Source: Clonostachys chloroleuca
Lineage: Eukaryota > Ascomycota > Sordariomycetes > Hypocreales > Bionectriaceae
Reading direction: 5' to 3'
DNA length: 64,000 bases
Assembly (NCBI GenBank): GCA_037952775.1
Contig: JBANAY010000004.1
Span: 7,254,001-7,318,000, forward strand
This document shows positions 11,404 to 23,621 of the stretch, one piece after another. Position 1 is the stretch's first letter. Each line of letters opens with the position of its first letter. The position numbers and the translations under genes are program-made. The notes under the pieces were generated by a model. That model made no database searches, had not been told where the DNA came from, and saw only the letters and a list, made by a program, of their open reading frames with translations.

Positions 11404-11871
11404 GACTTGCGTCGTTCGTTCCGTGATTAACTCAAAGAAATTGAGAAATCCAGTTTATGAATGTAGGAGATGGACAGAAGTATTGTAGCTTAACAAGAGC
11501 AGGGCCACGCTCGGATATTTATTCTTCGCCCAAGCCACGATAGCAATCAGAAGATCAGCAAACTGTGAAATTCTATTGAACTCATATGTCTCCATGATTG
11601 GAAATGTTTTGCATGAAGTCTTGCCATATTCGAGGAGCTGTGAGCATCCAGATCGCCCGAGCTGAAAGGACATCTCCACTCATGCTGCTGACTCGATCCT
11701 GGTCCGTCCTAGTCCTGAGTAGGAAACACTTCATGTCTTGGCTTGCCGTTCTAGGATTTGGTTTATGGGCCTAGAACCCCAATGCCTCATCAAATCCTGA
11801 GGAATTGGCTGACTAACGTTTGATTACCAGCTCCAGGCGGAGTCAACGTCTGCTGCGGACTCCGAGCCAAG
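11404..11871. other. Intergenic between divergent genes
   Basis: Separates the minus-strand SDR from the plus-strand regulator. No gene recognised; presumably a bidirectional promoter. A short minus-strand open frame here shows no features of a real protein. Confidence 0.4.
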
Positions 11872-13497
11872 ATGAAGCGTGATGCCAGAGCTGCCCTGTC
11901 AACAAGCAAAGACAACAGACGCTCAAGCTACCTCCCCCTCATGAGTATGGCAGTTCGGGCCTACCAATATACATGGCGCATTCAGCGAAGCGACAGGAAA
12001 GAGAAAACAGATACCGCCCCTGATCCTTTCATCATAGCCACCGGGCGAGACAGCCTTAAACCCGACGCGAAATCCTTGAAATTCATTCGCCATCACGCTA
12101 TGAGGGGGAAGAATAGGAAACAAACTCCTCCTCGTTCCCACGAACATCACGGGATCACAGAGCATATCCCTATGCAGAATGCGATAGTTGAGCCGGCCTT
12201 GTTTTGGACACTTGACATGGCCTATCCCCGTAGTTTGCATCTAGGTTTCCCACCCACAATGCTTAAAATTGTCTGCAAATGTAAGGGTTTAATATTCCTA
12301 TTCCCTACTCAAGTTCTAGCTGCTGATGCGAAACAACGTAGTCGTTTCGTATATGACGATGGGCATGTACCCCGTTAATGACTTCGTTGATCTCAGTAAG
12401 GACGAGCAATACTGGCTCGAGGACATGAGCTACGATCCTCTATACCGCGATACTCTTTTCCACATCGCCAGGTCCTACCTTGATACGGTTGGCAAGGGTC
12501 ACATGTTTACGGGAGTAGCCCTCATCAACAAAGCTATGGCTGAGTTGAGGAAGAAACTTACCGAGGCGAACTTCATCATTACAGACTCTGTCCTTCTCAC
12601 CGTTTTATGTCTGGCATTGATCTCAGATATGCTTGGAGATATAGATGCCACCAGAAAGCACCTCAACGGCCTTTGGCAACTGATCAAGCTCCGCGGTGGC
12701 CTGCTCGGGCTGACGGAAAAGTATTCTCTCCGAGTTAAATGCAGCAGGTGTGTATCCAAAGCATACGAGTGTGCACATGCTAATCGTTGCCAACCCAACA
12801 CAGACTTGATCTTCGCTTGGCTCTAAGGACTGGGGCGAGGCCAGTCTTTCTTTGTGGGCAGGATTACCAATGGAATCCGAGCCTACTACGGCCCATGAAG
12901 GCCTCTACAGCTACACCAATCCACACTGTCTGCAGCACCCCTGACATTCGACTTGTAAATATCTGGCTTGACTTGAAAGATTTTACAAACAGTATCAATA
13001 TGGCACAACAAACTTGCCAGAAGCTGGCATCAAAGCAGTTCCAAGAGATCTTAATCTCCTTGCAATATCGGCTACAATGCTTGGCCTATGGACATCATGA
13101 TATCCAAGAAATTATTCGTCATGTCATGCTGGCGTGCGCCACCACCCTCTTTATGAAGGCAACAGACTTGCCAGCGCAGTGTCGACCCCTGGCTATGCAG
13201 CTTAGGCAGGATCTGGGATACTTGGAATCACAGGACGATAAAAATCTTCTAAAGCTGCAAGTCTGGTCTATTTGTATTAGCAGAGCGTCCGTCTTGAGCA
13301 CTGAGGGGGAACTACCGTGGCTCAATAATTGGCTTCGTAAAGCATGTCGAATGTTAGAAGTCTCGAGCTGGGAGGAGGCCCGCCGGATCCTCAAGCATTT
13401 TATCTGGGTGGATTTAATTCACGGCCCCATTGGCCAGCCATTCTTTGAAGAGGCAAGCCAATGTCAGTATTTTGGACAGATCTCCGATGACAGATAG
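11872..13497 (+). CDS. Fungal transcription-factor-like protein lacking a visible zinc cluster, apparent frameshift
   Basis: The N-terminal segment holds the conserved motif FIIATGRDSLK followed by FIRHHAMRGKNRK. I associate this pattern with a family of fungal regulator-like proteins (fungal-specific TF domain 2) that often lack Zn2Cys6. The C-terminal body (YMTMGMYPVN, DEQYWLEDMSYDPLYR, HIARSYLD, GGLLGL) follows the same family order. Exon 2 runs to 12747, and a 56-bp intron (12748-12803) joins CSR to LDLRLALRTGARPVF in phase. The N-terminal and C-terminal parts lie in different frames and must switch near 12320-12335. No phase-correct intron explains this, so one base is gained or lost. 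It faces away from the SDR at 10.3-11.4 kb. Confidence 0.6.
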
Positions 13498-14961
13498 CCA
13501 TTGGGAATTACGCGGCGTGTCTTGGTGCCTCACCAATGAACGTATACTACTCTTCTATCTATAGAAATCATATTTCAAGAGCTCAGACAATACATGCAGT
13601 TTGATATTTCTTCCATCTAATACAATTTCCCGCATTATCATGTATCTACTTTGAACAAGATTCGCCCTTGTGAAAGTCCAACAATGCTGCGACAATCGGC
13701 ATGCTATAGAGCGGGCGGGCTAGAATCGCGGCCTAGTCAGGAGCCTCGTCGCGGTTATTCGAAGACTACTTTACCTAAAAGCTTTTCTAAATCCCCCTAA
13801 GAGACCAATACGTATTGTAATAGTTAACACTATGTGATAATACGTATTTGACCATCGACGGTCAACGCTCGGCAGTATATGCCTTCAGTCGCTATGTTAG
13901 ACCCAACAAAGAACAGTTTTGTTATTCAGGAGTAGGCTACCTAAATTAGCAAATTGTCCACGACTGCATTTGGAAATTGGGCTCTCAATCATAGTTCATA
14001 TATCGGCGGGGGGAATGTATTGCACCGTGTAGTTATTTGGTGGCAATGCCGAGAAAAACGCAAGGGGTTTAACATGGGATAGAGATCTAAATGCACATTG
14101 TGGTGAGACGCGAATCTCAGATTACCGTAAGAAGCGACACCTGATTAATGACCCAACCACCCGGGCTTAGAATCCATATAATAATCCTTCCCTGGCAAAC
14201 GGGGATCCAGATGCCGGCCGGCCCCAAGGCCCCATGTTGCAGGACGCAAGTAAGCAAGGGGGTTATATTGTGTCCCTGAAGTGTCAAGACTCCTTTCTCC
14301 CACTACTTGGTTCTTGCTGATCGTAATCTCGCCTAGACTTACAGCCCTTCGAAACTTAACACAAGTTCAGACTTTTCGTCTTGATCAGCCAAGCGCACTA
14401 CATCGTATAATCACGGAGGAAAACTTTATTGTCGACACCCGAGGATGAAAGCCAGATTTTGTCCATTTATCTAGGTAGAAGGATGAACAACCAACCCAGT
14501 TAGTCAATGAGGAGCTCAAAACTACAGGCGTCATCTGATGTTTGCGTTTAGTCTGCCTTCAGTTCAGATAGTTTTTGTATTCATCCGTGTGTTATTCGTG
14601 TGTGATAAAAGGCGAGTCTTAGACTTCACAAGACAATAAACTCTACGAGATCTTTAAGTTAGGAAACAAATAGAAAGATAGATCTTTTCAAGTATCAGGT
14701 AGGGCTCGTCGCTCTACTTTCATTCCAGGAGAGACTGTAGTTTAATTTTTTCTTTTTGTATGTCTCGCATTCGTGTTTTGCCTCCCCCGAATCAAACCAA
14801 ATTGGCATTGAGCCTTCCAAATCTTCAAATTTTCCCATTCCCTTCTGCGTATTCAAATGAACACCCAGACCGAATTCACATTACCATGTCCCATTTTTAG
14901 CTCCTTTAATATTATTACATTCCAGCTCGCCAGACTTTTGTGACCCATACAGCCATGAGCT
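13498..14961. other. Long intergenic stretch; possible mobile-element relic
   Basis: No gene recognised in about 1.46 kb. Two copies of the palindrome AATACGTATT lie at 13807-13816 and 13839-13848, 32 bp apart, in an AT-rich patch next to a GC-rich stretch (13700-13760). This could be a remnant of a DNA transposon, but no transposase was found. The remainder is probably the 3' regions of the two flanking genes, which converge here. Confidence 0.35.
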
Positions 14962-16129
14962 TTATAGCGGCACACCAGCAGGATTATCAAGTTTGCCCTT
15001 AGAATTCTTTTCGTAGGTCACATTGATTTTCGAGTGCTTCCAGATACCGGATCTAGGGTGGTCTTGGGGGTCTTGTAGAATATTTCGCTCGCTCTCGGCG
15101 TCGTCGCTATCGAGGGGGATCGCATCAGCGGCTTTGCTGTGGTTGTGACGACGAGAGTTCATTTCAAATTCGCCGGTGCCGCTGTGAAGACCTCCGCCTG
15201 TGCCATATCCTCCAGAGCGTCCTTGCCTCCCGGAGCTTCGGCCATGGCTGCCAAAAGGCAAGTATTTGACGAGGGGGCGAAGGGCCACAAGGGAGGCGCA
15301 GAGAATGGATAATCCGAACTCCAGAACAGAGCTGATGACGACGCGATTAGAAGGGAAGATGGAAAAAGTATGGAATACAATAAGCTCACTAGATGAAAGA
15401 TTCGAGTTGGAGGTCAAGTGCCTGTACAATGTCCGTGGAGCTGACGATCAACACCAAACTCCTCAGGCGCACAATACTGACCACGACTGTTCCGGCACCG
15501 AGGCCCAGCAAGAACATGATGGCAATTTTGGTTCTAGTACCCATCTGCAGACCCTTGAGGAGGAAGATGGGCAGAATGGCATAGAAGAGCGCCGACGCAA
15601 TGTCCAGCGCCGATACCGCAAAGCCGAGGCCTGCCAGCTGTGTGATTGTGAGACACCTGCCCGTGCCATCACCCCAGACGGCCTTGAGCGGGATGCACTG
15701 CAGCACATCGACGAGAAGGCAGCCGAGAGCGTAGATGCCCACGAATACCATTGATATGACCAGAAGGCGCTGGATCTTAGGCTTCCCTTGGACGATACGA
15801 TGCAGGACAAGTGCCACGCTAATTCGCACGACAGGGAATCCGGCGACGTAGGTAACTTGAGCAATGGTGAAGTATCTGGAAGCCTCCATCTGATTGTAGT
15901 TGGCGAAGGTAGCAATGACAGCTGGGTCGGCAAGACCGAAGCCATAATCGAGAGATACGAAGCAAAAGGCGCACATGAGAACGAAGGCAGCAGTAGCGAC
16001 GGCGATGACATAGTCGTCGTATCCGAGGGTGGTCATCTTTAGGCGCACGATGATTCGAAGGAGCACAATGGCGACGTCGACGGCGATGAACGCCGCCATC
16101 AAGGAGGGGAGGGTGTCGCGCACCGCCAT
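14962..16129 (-). CDS. Rhodopsin-domain integral membrane protein (PTH11/SAT20-like)
   Basis: Exons 16129-15390 and 15331-14962, intron 58 bp, 369 residues. The first ATG in frame is at 16129; further upstream the frame has only a non-ATG start. Seven hydrophobic segments follow, with the family signature RLKMTTLGYDDYVI after helix 1, QVTYVAGFPVVRISVALVLHR-type helix 3 residues, and SVLEFGLSILCASLVALRPL as the last helix after the splice site. The C-terminal tail is hydrophilic, Gly/Arg/Ser-rich and cytosolic, with QDPQDHPRSGIW. Fungal PTH11-like proteins are plasma-membrane receptors that sense surfaces or host cues in some pathogens. The specific role here is unknown. No CFEM domain is visible. 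Confidence 0.88.
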
Positions 16130-17477
16130 GATTCCGGTCCGGTGTGGGTTGATTTCGTTGCTATCTGCTCTCCAAAGACCGGAGGGAAAGAGAGTTAAAA
16201 GGTCCTCAAGATCCCCTTTCTCCTGGATGATCGATGTCACCGGCTCCGGGAGGGGCCACAAGGCGAAACAAACCCTTCCTTTGGGCCACTGCAGAGGGGT
16301 AAGGATTTAAACTAGCCTTGGTATTGGGTATACTTATCACGCAACTAATATACATTGATACTTGCTTTCTTTTTATTGTAACAGCTAGCAGGGTCCTGCG
16401 GACTTGTGTGGACTTGTGGGGAACGAGGATTCCGGGAACTTGGCCGCCCTCCGGGAGGCGACCGTTGACGGAGCAGACCTTCCTGTCCTAGACAAGATCA
16501 ACGGCTGGTACTATTCCATTCGAGGTTTACCTTATGGTTCGCGTGCTGCATGAACGGCCGGCAAGTTTGGATGCCGAGTGCTTCGCCGTGATAGGACATG
16601 CATAAGGAGGGCGTAACAGGGAATGGAGAGGGGGAAACCACTGGGATGGTAATTTATCATATTGAAGATCTCAGAACTAAACTGGTACCTATACCGATGA
16701 TAATTTCATGGCGTGCTTGGGCTTGACAGTCGTTGGCCAAATGTCCCGCGCGCGGTTGCCGCTGAGGGACATCCGTTGTTGTCTCCCGGCCCGTCCGCAC
16801 CGTTGGAATCTTAGTTAATTATTTGATTACTGAATAGAGAAACGTCTTGCGGGTGGTCGGGGCTCTCCCGGGGAGCAGCCGCGCGATCCCTGTCGAATGT
16901 CAGCATCGTCTTAGCGCGCTCCTGGTTTTAATTTTTGGGTTCTATCATCCGAGGTGCAGCTCTAACTCCAGGGGCCGCCCTCTTTTGACAGGGATGGAGG
17001 CACGAACGACCAATACGAAGCAGGGACTCGAGAACATATCGCGGCTCTCTAGCCTCGACATCCATCTTCCGCCCACCAGAAGTTGGGCCTTCTTGGGCTC
17101 GCTTCTGGTGATTGGGACCCTAATATAGGTAATCCCCTGGTGATAAAAGCGACGGTGACCTGATGGGGACACACTAGTCGCCTGAGATAGGAAGGGGGGC
17201 GGCTCAAGTCCAAGTCCAGAGAATTTTTGCCACGGAGCAGAGTAGAACTTACGAGACCGGTATGAATAATAAACAAGGATGGCCAGGTAAGGGCCTCTAG
17301 CGTTGTCTCTCTTCTCTCAATCATAAACTCGCTGATCCGTTATCCATGTAGCCTAGCTATAGAAATCCTCCGACAAGAAGCTATCCCCCTTCATCTACAT
17401 CACACACAAGTCTCGTACCACACACTCTCAATCATATACCTTTTGTTTTACCAGCGTATACCGCTAAGAACAAGAAA
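16130..17477. other. Divergent intergenic region
   Basis: About 1.35 kb between two divergent genes. It contains an imperfect inverted repeat CACCAGAAG/CTTCTGGTG (17074-17082 and 17102-17110, 19-nt loop) and a GC-rich patch at 16440-16480. No coding signal was supported. Confidence 0.4.
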
Positions 17478-18533
17478 ATGTCTAAATCTGAAGTTCTTCC
17501 CCGCGTTGTCGAAGACGTCACAGCAGAGTGGCTCTTGCCCAAGCTTGGCCTCCAGAAAGCCAAGATTCAAACGAACAAGGTTATTGCCGGCACGGCGAGT
17601 TTGATCCTCATGACCGTCACACCGGAAGAAAAGGACGGAAAGACAAAGGACGCCCTGAATATTTGTGTCAAGGGTGGCTTCAACCCAGATATGCTGGCGG
17701 CTTACCCTTTTGTCCTCGGCCTCTACACGCGAGAAATTGACTTCTACACTAATGTCGCGCCCCGAGTACCACAGCTGAACCTGCCAAAGATTCTATGGTC
17801 TGGCAAGACTGCCGAAAATGCCCAGTTCGTGATGACAGACGTCGCCACCACGGAGGGCTATGTGTTTGCTGAAGCTGTCGACACCTGGCCTATTAACCGG
17901 GTTAAGTTGGTCGTTGAGCAATTTGCTGCTCTTCACGCCGCCACATGGGGAATCAAGGCCGAAGATGCTCCTTGGTTAGATGACCACTACGAGGAAGCTG
18001 TCCTGGGACTCTGTGGTATGTGGGACGCCATCGTGCTGGCCGAGGACAGACCTCCTGTGCCTGAGTACATGAAGGACAAGGAGCGGATGATACCCGCCAT
18101 CAAGACGTGGTTTGGAACCCGAAACCCCAAGTTTGGGTGCATCCTGCACGGCGATGCGCATATCGGCAACACGGCTTGGTCTGAGCAGACCAAGGCCCCC
18201 ATGATTGTTGACTGGCAGATCATTCACCGCGGATCCTGCTTCACTGACATCGCTTACTATATCATGACGGCCCTGACCATCGAAGACCGCAAGGCACATG
18301 AGAAGGACCTGATCGATCATTATCTCGCGAAGCTACATGAATTTGGTGCACCGAGGCTTTCAAGGCAGGATCCTGAAGTGATGGCTGAGTACCGAAAGGG
18401 TCTTATGGCTGGGTATTCCTGGGTTCTCTGCCCTTACACCATGCAAAAGAAGGATCGAGTGTGGGCCATTGTGTCGCGACTTGTCTCGGCCATGGAAGAT
18501 CACAACCCGGTGGAACTATTAGTGAAGGAGTAG
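17478..18533 (+). CDS. CHK/aminoglycoside-phosphotransferase-like small-molecule kinase
   Basis: Single exon, 351 residues, with clear kinase-like catalytic motifs: HGDAHIGNT (Brenner's HGDxHxxN, catalytic Asp and Asn) and IVDWQ (metal-binding Asp), followed by CFTDIAYYI. The ATP-binding lysine is probably in ICVKGGF. The length fits the ecdysteroid-kinase-like/CHK and choline-kinase-like (APH) superfamily, cytosolic enzymes that phosphorylate small hydroxylated molecules or secondary metabolites. The fungal substrate is unknown. No signal peptide. The start ATG has an A-rich context (AAAATG). Gene neighbours do not reveal a pathway. Confidence 0.88.
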   Translation: MSKSEVLPRVVEDVTAEWLLPKLGLQKAKIQTNKVIAGTASLILMTVTPEEKDGKTKDALNICVKGGFNPDMLAAYPFVLGLYTREIDFYTNVAPRVPQLNLPKILWSGKTAENAQFVMTDVATTEGYVFAEAVDTWPINRVKLVVEQFAALHAATWGIKAEDAPWLDDHYEEAVLGLCGMWDAIVLAEDRPPVPEYMKDKERMIPAIKTWFGTRNPKFGCILHGDAHIGNTAWSEQTKAPMIVDWQIIHRGSCFTDIAYYIMTALTIEDRKAHEKDLIDHYLAKLHEFGAPRLSRQDPEVMAEYRKGLMAGYSWVLCPYTMQKKDRVWAIVSRLVSAMEDHNPVELLVKE

Positions 18534-19853
18534 ATACTTGTGTTTAGGAACCGTCCTTGTCTTTCCATCGGTAGCCAATGCTATCGACTTATAGAAGAAT
18601 AGAACCTCGAAACTCGGCTGAGCCTCATAGCCTTAGATATTTCCCACACTAACTGTTCATCTACTCTTGATAACCTTAGCATATGTGTATTTCGACGTCT
18701 TTTAAGTCATCCCTTGGCTAAATATGAATACTTTTTAAGCACGAGCACGCGCTTCTATGGACACAACTATGTGTAAAAGCATGTGTCGAATCAATGGAAG
18801 TAGGTAAGACGAGGACAAATAGCGTTGATTAGATCAATTCAATTGGGTTAAATCATAAAATCCTGTTTTTGGACGCTTGAATGAAGCGTGGGTATCAACT
18901 GAAGCGTTGGAGGAGATAGTTAAAAGGAAGATATTGAGGAAGATATAGGGTAGCCAAATTCTAGTAAATTGACTGGATCCAATCAGGTTGGATGATTAGT
19001 AGCTGACTAGAGATCATATGATCTACCATATAGAGATCTTGCAGACGAAATAGAGAGTGGGAGCTTGAAATTGTGAGTCAGTTTACATTGTTGGCATATG
19101 CGACTCCTAAGCAGTTTTGACGATGTTCCATGGTGACTGTAGCCCAGGTCCTGATTGCTTATCGGAAGAAAAAAGAAATTAAGAAAAAGGAAAAGGGAAA
19201 AGAAACACTGTTTCAATCCCAATGAGAAAACGCATTGTATTACTCTGAAGTGTATCTCATGCCGTCTCTACTTCATGACAGCTCTGTGTGTGAGTAATGG
19301 AGCCTTGGGCTAGTGGCCAAGATATGCCAAAACCCGCGTCACAACCTTCGAGTCTGCGAAATAAAAGAAAGGATATTTTTAATGGAGATGTAAGTCTATC
19401 AGTGTAAGTCTATCATGTTACCGATTAATACTGAATGAGGTTGATTGAACCAGAAAATACTTAGTTATCGGAAGATGAGCTATAACTAGTTATTCACCAA
19501 TCGTAGGGCTACACAAGTTTAAAGAATCGCATCTCAGTATACCTATGATTGGAAGCCTATGAAAAGTGTATTAAATGAATGGAATGCTGTATGTAATCCC
19601 ATAGCATCATGTGGTATCGCCTAATATTATGACTTTGACCGAATCTTAAGAAGTAACAAGTAGGAGTCTGACTTTGAATTCTTCTCTATGGCTTCGACAC
19701 CCCTCGCTGTACTTTTTTTCGTGCTGATGTGTAGACTCATAGAAGTAGATATGCTCTCTATAAGCTTCATAGAAGGCGTATTAGAAGAACAATATATAGG
19801 AGGATCGATTTCGAGATTCGGATTCGCGCCATCTTAGGCAGGGGACCATGGCT
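18534..19853. other. AT-rich intergenic stretch
   Basis: About 1.3 kb between the ends of convergent genes. No coding signal. It includes a short tandem repeat of GTAAGTCTATCA (about 19391-19418). A minus-strand frame at 19007-19222 is Phe/Leu-rich low-complexity and is not supported as a gene. Confidence 0.4.
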
Positions 19854-21041
19854 TTACCACGCCCCTACGCAACCAGCTACTGGTATATCTATTCCTGTCT
19901 GAGTTTGTGCTTGTTAGTTACGAGTAGGAAACTATGAGTCAAGTAGGATAAAAAACAATTTTGAATGAATGAGAGATGAGTAGACCCTTTTGGGCACCAG
20001 CTCATTATTCAAGCCGGCCAATGGCACTCAAAAGAGGAAGCAAGGGGAAAGACATCGGACATAGTAGAAAGGACTTACAGTGTAGGACGCGACGTCGGAA
20101 AGAAGATAGACATAAGCACCACCAAGCTCCTTCGGGTCGGCTAGGCGAGGCATGCCGCCATAGTATTGCATCTTGAGGTTCCAATCGGGAGTCTGGTCAA
20201 CAAACTGTGTCATGGCTGTTTTCACAAAGCCGGGAGAAATCGAATTGACCCTGATACCGTGTTTGGCCCACTCCATCGCGAGGGTGTGAGTCATGTTTCG
20301 CACCGCGGCCTTGGTTGCGCCGTACGGCGCCGAGGGTGCAGCTCGATTTGGTTTATACGAGGTCATCGAGGCCGTGAATACAATGGATCCCTTTATTCCG
20401 CGCTCAATGAACCGACGAGCCACAGCAGTGGCGCAAAAGTAGGCCCCGAAGACGTTGAGTTTGAAGAGCTTGTCTAGCTGTTCGCGGTCGAAGTTGAGGG
20501 CGGGCTGATGTTTGGTCATACCAGCATTGGCTACAAGACCGTGAATTATCCCGCGCTCCGCGATGATTGTGTCAATGGCTGACTCAATGCTCTTCTCGTT
20601 TGTCACGTCACACTGGATATATTGGAGACGATTGGGGTGTTCCTCTTGAACAGCCTTGAAGTCCTCGGCTGGCTCAAAAAGATCCAAGCTGTAGACGCAG
20701 ATGGCTTCGTTGGCCAGGCAGACCTCGGCGATGCCTAGACCAATTCCTCTATTTGCTCCAGTAATAGCAATTACCTTGTCTTTTAGAGTCACGCGCCAGT
20801 CGTGATAAGGGCCGGGTTGTGTGTTCAAAAACCCAAAAGGTTGGGTGCTAGGGGTATCGGGATCTGAATCTGTCGGTGTGTCGATATTTTCATTGACGGC
20901 ATCCTCCATCTTGACGTTGTTTTCGACCGCTTCTGGGCTCATGTTGACGTCGGTTTGATTGTAAAAAGCTGTGCTCAGGCGGGTTTTGTCGTAGGAGCGA
21001 GAGAGAGTGCTGGCCAGAGCATAGGGGATTCGGCGTGGCAT
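19854..21041 (-). CDS. SDR, D-arabinitol 2-dehydrogenase/mannitol-dehydrogenase-like
   Basis: Exon 1 is 21041-20079. A 180-bp intron leads to a 45-bp last exon (19898-19854) encoding TGIDIPVAGCVGAW and the stop, a canonical SDR C-terminus that confirms the splice. Total 335 residues. Motifs: TGANRGIG cofactor site, NAGMTK, catalytic Ser in FTASMTSY, and YGATK (YxxxK). The first 35 residues are Arg/Ser/Thr-rich with no acids until later, like a mitochondrial presequence. The region STQPFGFLNTQPGPYHDW before the Rossmann fold is typical of fungal arabinitol dehydrogenase-type SDRs. Probable role: polyol/ketose interconversion in pentose metabolism. The assignment is by recalled similarity. Confidence 0.85.
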
Positions 21042-22026
21042 TCAGACGGTGAAATCGAGAGAAGAATAGAAAGATGTTGATCTCAATACCAAATTTGACT
21101 GGCTGTACTCAGTTTCACATCCCGAATCGTCATGAATGGAGCGGTATGCACCTTAAGATATATCCGTGCTTGTGCAATACAGTCACACACATTCTGCTAT
21201 CTCTTTCTCTCGACGTAAGCCTAGCACACCTTCGAAGCGAGACATACTTCCTGTCGCCCGAAACAAAGTATCCTTCAATTGATCTAATTTTCTTTGTCGG
21301 AGATCGTTCTGTCACCAGGGGGCAAAGGGGGCAACGAGTTGGATGGCGGACTCGCATCGAGTCCATCTTGTGACAACTAAAATTTAGGGTAGTTCTCGCA
21401 TCGAATCCAACAGCCCCTGCCTCCCGTAGTTCTGGGCTCGTTTCGGTGCTCTATTGGCTATTGGGTTCTCCGCCCCCTTTTGTTATGCGGAGACCCCGGA
21501 AACTCTCTCCACCATCCCCACAGATTCGCTTTGGTGCTCCATTGGCTACAGCTTCTATGCATGGTCACACTCCCTTCATTCAAGTTCTATGTGCGGATGG
21601 CTCTCGTGTTTTTCCGCTACCTAACTACCCCAAAAGCTCCAAGCTCAATATTCCGCTTCCCCGTGGGGGTGGCCAATCCCCTCTCTCCTGAAAAGGGGCC
21701 AATGGCATGGGACCTTGGAGTCTCGACTGAATCGAACACCCTCGAGCTATTTGGAGTATCCTGGCAAGAAAACGGGGTCGAAGCCTTAATTCCAAGGCAT
21801 GTATCAAGTGTCTCCGACTCAGTTGGCCTGCTGTTGGCTCCGAACCATGCTCTCACCGCTGCAGCTATAAAAGATCGACTATCCCCGACACTCTATTGAT
21901 CCTCCGAAACCCAACTAACTCTGCAAAATCAAACGCTCGCCTGTCAGACTGGTTCATTTCCATCGTCGATTTCGTATATCTTGGCAACCGACACTGTCCA
22001 AGTGTTGATCCCCATATTCCGTCAAG
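21042..22026. promoter_or_regulatory. Divergent promoter region with CCAAT-containing direct repeats
   Basis: Nearly 1 kb between the minus-strand SDR and the plus-strand transporter. Two 19-bp near-identical copies (TTCGGTGCTCTATTGGCTA at 21442-21460, and 21530-21548 with two changes) each carry ATTGG, a reverse CCAAT box. They are 88 bp apart. CTATAAAAG near 21868 may be the transporter's TATA element. Confidence 0.5.
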
Positions 22027-23621
22027 ATGGCCGCAGCCTCCCCAACCGAACAAGGTTCAACGCTGGAAGGCATCGCTGACCTCAAAGGCCTTGAGCATCA
22101 GAATTTCTCTGAGCACGTTGAAAGCTCGGGTGACCTGACATGGACCGCTGATGAAGAAAAGAAACTCGTTCGAAAGGTCGACTTGATGCTGTTGCCAACA
22201 ATTTGGATCATGTATCTGCTCTCCTACATGGACCGGACCAAGTGAGTCAAGCGAGAGCGCCCCAGGTATTCTGTTGATGAAAGCTGACAAGTTTCTAGTA
22301 TCGGGAATGCAAAGATTGCTGGCATGGCCGATGATCTCAAGCTGAACTCAAATGAGTACAGCTTAGCCCTGGTCGTCTTCTTCAGTAAGTCTGCTCATCA
22401 CCGTGATCTGAACTCGTCTCTAATATTCTTCCCAACCAGTTGGCTACGTCATCTTCGAACCTCCCTCCAATATGATCCTCGTACGAACGCGACCGTCGCT
22501 ATATCTACCGTTCTTGATGGCAGTTTGGGGGGTCATGACATGTTTAATGGCTCTGATTAAGGATTTCCACCACTTGGTTGTCCTTCGGGTATTCGTCGGT
22601 ATCATCGAGGCCGGCTTCGCCCCAGGAGTCCTGCTCATCTTCTCATCTTGGTACAAGCGAAAAGAGCAATCGCGACGCTTTGCCGTCTTCATGTCCGCCG
22701 CCATTCTATCCGGTGCGTTCGGTGGGCTCTTAGCCGGTGCCATCACTTCCGGACTTGAGGGGGCCCATGGCATTCGCGGCTGGCGTTGGCTCTTCATAGT
22801 CGAAGGCGCGGCCACGGTCGGGTTCGCTGGAATTGCCGTATTTATTCTCCTCGACTTCCCTGCAAACTCTAAGGGGCTTTCAGAAAGGGAGCGTGCGATT
22901 GCTATTGCAAGATTGCAGGAGGACAATGTCACAGTTCGTACCACAGAGGAGAAGGTTGGAGTTCTGAGGTCCTTTGTGCTCGCTATTAAGGACTGGAGGA
23001 CGATTGGTTTCGTCTTCGGATACATGGTGAGCTAACACTTTGATGCTTGAGTCCGAGTCTCGCTCTTCTGAACTGACAGTCTTACAGGTCATCGTCGGGT
23101 CTTCCACCTTAACCTACTTTTATCCCACTCTGGTCAATGGTCTAGGCTACACCCAAACTGTCCAAGCTCAGTACATGACAGTGCCCATATACGCCGTCGC
23201 CTTTGTATGCACGGCAATCAGCGGCTATTTTGCAGACAAAATTCCTCAGTGGCGTGGCGTTTTCATTGCTTGTTGGCTCACATTCTCAATGATCACCTCG
23301 ATTTTGGTCTGTGTCCTACACAACTTCACCGTCCGTTATGCTTTGCTTGTGCTCATGGCTGCCGGTCTCTGGTCATCCAATGCACTTTCTCTTAGCTTCG
23401 CTTCTTCTACATTCGGTTCTATGGATGCTGAGGTTCGTGCTATCGCCCTCGCTGTCATGAACGGCCTGGGAAACCTGGCCCAGATCTATGGCGCCTACTT
23501 GTTTCCTTCCAAAGATGCCCCGCAATATCTCATGGGCTTTGGTGTCATCTCTGGAATGCTTGGATTCGGTGTGGGCGTGTATATTACAATGCATATCTTG
23601 GTTCGCCGCTGGAAACCATAG
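22027..23621 (+). CDS. MFS transporter, allantoate-permease/anion:cation symporter family
   Basis: Four exons: 22027-22241, 22299-22384, 22440-23026 and 23088-23621, giving 473 residues. All introns are GT-AG and phase-correct. The first intron restores MDRTNIGNAKIAG, the hallmark of the Dal5/allantoate permease (ACS) group of the major facilitator superfamily. Twelve membrane segments are expected; GVMTCLMALI, RVFVGIIEAGFAPGVLL and GWRWLFIVEGAAT fit the usual loop and helix positions. The protein should carry an organic anion (ureide, vitamin, carboxylate or dipeptide) across the plasma membrane with protons. The C-terminus is short. Confidence 0.93.

Noticed and set aside
12281..12319. 39-nt intron in the regulator-like gene
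   Set aside because: Very short and length divisible by three, so it leaves the sequence in the wrong frame.
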